DNA of 64,000 nt. Source: Portibacter lacus (lineage in GTDB: Bacteria; Bacteroidota; Bacteroidia; Chitinophagales; Saprospiraceae). The position numbers and the translations under genes were made by a program. Of the stretch, positions 63,104 through 64,000 are shown piece by piece. The notes under the pieces were generated by a model, which was not told the origin of the DNA, did not search any database, and was given only the letters and a program-made list of their open reading frames with translations. Within the stretch, counting starts at the first letter, position 1; the number at the start of each line of letters is the position of its first letter. Where the stretch lies: NCBI RefSeq assembly GCF_021533215.1, contig NZ_JAJNKA010000018.1, positions 1-64,000 of the forward strand. Direction: 5' to 3'.

Positions 63104-64000
63104 AAGGCTTCTAGGATTGCTTTGTTAACAGGATGAATCCGAAAGTCTTCATGAATGATTTCTTCATCTGAGTTAGGAATTGCTTTTAATAGACCGCCTA
63201 ATAACAGATTTCGGTTCCGCTCATCTAACTGCTCATTGCCGTTTATCAACCCTCGAATTCTTGAAAGCAAACCCAATAATGAAGGATTCTCTATCGCTAG
63301 ACTCGCAAGCTCATTGCCTGCAGATTGCAGTACTTCTTTATCTTCTAGGCTTATCTCAGCAGCTGATCCCACTTGCTTCGCCGAGAAATAATCGATCGCT
63401 TTCTTGATTTCCTTTAATGAAGTTTCATAATCCTTTTCCATCTCTTCCGATGGAGATGCTATTTTATCCTGGTCACCAGTTAAGCGCTTTTCAGCAACCT
63501 TAATTGCAGGTGGATCAAAGCCAATTCGATGAACGTATACTCTTGCGTGATTCTTAATCTCTTCCAGATATTCTAAAGCTTCATATTGATAAGGCAACGA
63601 TTTCGATGGTTCATATAAGCGAAGATATAATTCCGAATCCCACATCACCGAGAGTGCCGCTTTCAACTTTGTTCGTAAAGATACCTCGAAATAAGTATTG
63701 GTCTCGCCATCATCATGATTGTGAGACATTTCTTTCACCCAATCTGGCCGAGAAGGATCTTCATTTCTCGTCCCATTTTCTGACAATAATTCACCAGCCT
63801 CTGCCTCATGATCATGTGCATGGCCATATTCTTCTAATACATTAATCTCTTGATGACCGCCTTCTTCGTGGTCATGATCGTGGTCATGACCTGAATGATC
63901 GTCCGTTTCTATTTCATTCTCTATGGCGATACCGCTTTCTGCTTCTTCGCCCAAAAATTGACCATATTTTAACCTAAGCATCTTCTGATCAAAACCTAGT
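63100..64000 (-). CDS. Partial gene for a helical protein with a His/Asp/Glu-rich tract
   Basis: The frame ends at 63100 and is still open at the window end (an internal Met at 63981 is preceded by in-frame LGFDQK), so the N-terminus is missing. The visible 300 residues hold a stretch rich in His, Asp and Glu (HSGHDHDHDHEEGGH, then HAHDHEAEAGE), which could bind divalent metal, and then a mostly helical part (YEALEYLEEIKNHARVYVHRIG; LASLAIENPSLLGLLSRIRGLI). Overlap of four bases with the next gene indicates an operon. I do not recognise the family. Confidence 0.65.
   Translation of the reverse strand, partial: LGFDQKMLRLKYGQFLGEEAESGIAIENEIETDDHSGHDHDHDHEEGGHQEINVLEEYGHAHDHEAEAGELLSENGTRNEDPSRPDWVKEMSHNHDDGETNTYFEVSLRTKLKAALSVMWDSELYLRLYEPSKSLPYQYEALEYLEEIKNHARVYVHRIGFDPPAIKVAEKRLTGDQDKIASPSEEMEKDYETSLKEIKKAIDYFSAKQVGSAAEISLEDKEVLQSAGNELASLAIENPSLLGLLSRIRGLINGNEQLDERNRNLLLGGLLKAIPNSDEEIIHEDFRIHPVNKAILEAL

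Overview
The window looks like chromosome from a free-living member of the Bacteroidota, probably near Saprospiria (inference). The evidence is AT-rich DNA, type IX secretion (T9SS) C-terminal sorting tails, an outer-membrane receptor with a carboxypeptidase-regulatory-like N-terminus, many lipoproteins, a TonB protein, Rrf2 and ECF sigma regulators, and several TAnnTTTG promoter elements of the Bacteroidota primary sigma factor. I saw no rRNA, tRNA, prophage, plasmid gene or CRISPR array.

Layout. 0-7.4 kb: a membrane-anchored winged-helix regulator diverges from a YceI / S41-like / outer-membrane receptor cluster, followed by an ECF sigma factor and a membrane partner. 7.5-11.4 kb: an Rrf2 regulator and a truncated haemoglobin share a palindromic operator; then a coiled-coil lipoprotein, a vanadium-haloperoxidase-type PAP2 lipoprotein and an NAD(P)-binding protein. 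11.4-17.6 kb: a UMF1-type transporter diverges from a tight five-gene run (SGNH hydrolase, RimK-type ligase, aspartoacylase-like hydrolase, PBP4-type DacB, lipoprotein methyltransferase). 17.6-19.6 kb: a ten-copy array of hairpin-forming 45-48 bp repeats separates that run from a tetR-hydrolase pair with two matching operators. 19.8-25.8 kb: a cytochrome/FG-GAP lipoprotein, then msrA, a DUF6624 protein and uvrA. 26-35 kb: ECF sigma factor, DUF1080 protein, an intergenic region full of heptamer repeats, a phosphodiester glycosidase, and a minus-strand run of DUF3500 / MFS / DUF3037 / HipA-like kinase / VOC / saccharopine-dehydrogenase-like genes. 35-39 kb: ftsK and lolA. 40-53 kb: beta-helix/PDZ protein, FucP-like sugar transporter beside a T9SS-secreted GH13 amylase, CPBP protease, and a large glycosidase-like lipoprotein. 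53-64 kb: TPR lipoprotein, TonB protein, two genes that each appear frameshifted at a run of four G, hemW, a BamA/TamA-like barrel, a REP-associated tyrosine transposase (RAYT) between its repeats, and two membrane/periplasmic genes, the last cut by the window end.

The most unusual material is between genes: the tandem hairpin array at 17.6-18.06 kb; three 7-bp repeat families placed after gene ends (27.9-28.3 kb and 30.0 kb); a RAYT with seven flanking palindromes; two terminators whose apical loops are nearly identical although their basal stems differ; and three operators that can be assigned to neighbouring regulators (11-bp direct repeats, an Rrf2 palindrome, a TetR palindrome). Start codons other than ATG (TTG, GTG) are needed for several genes.
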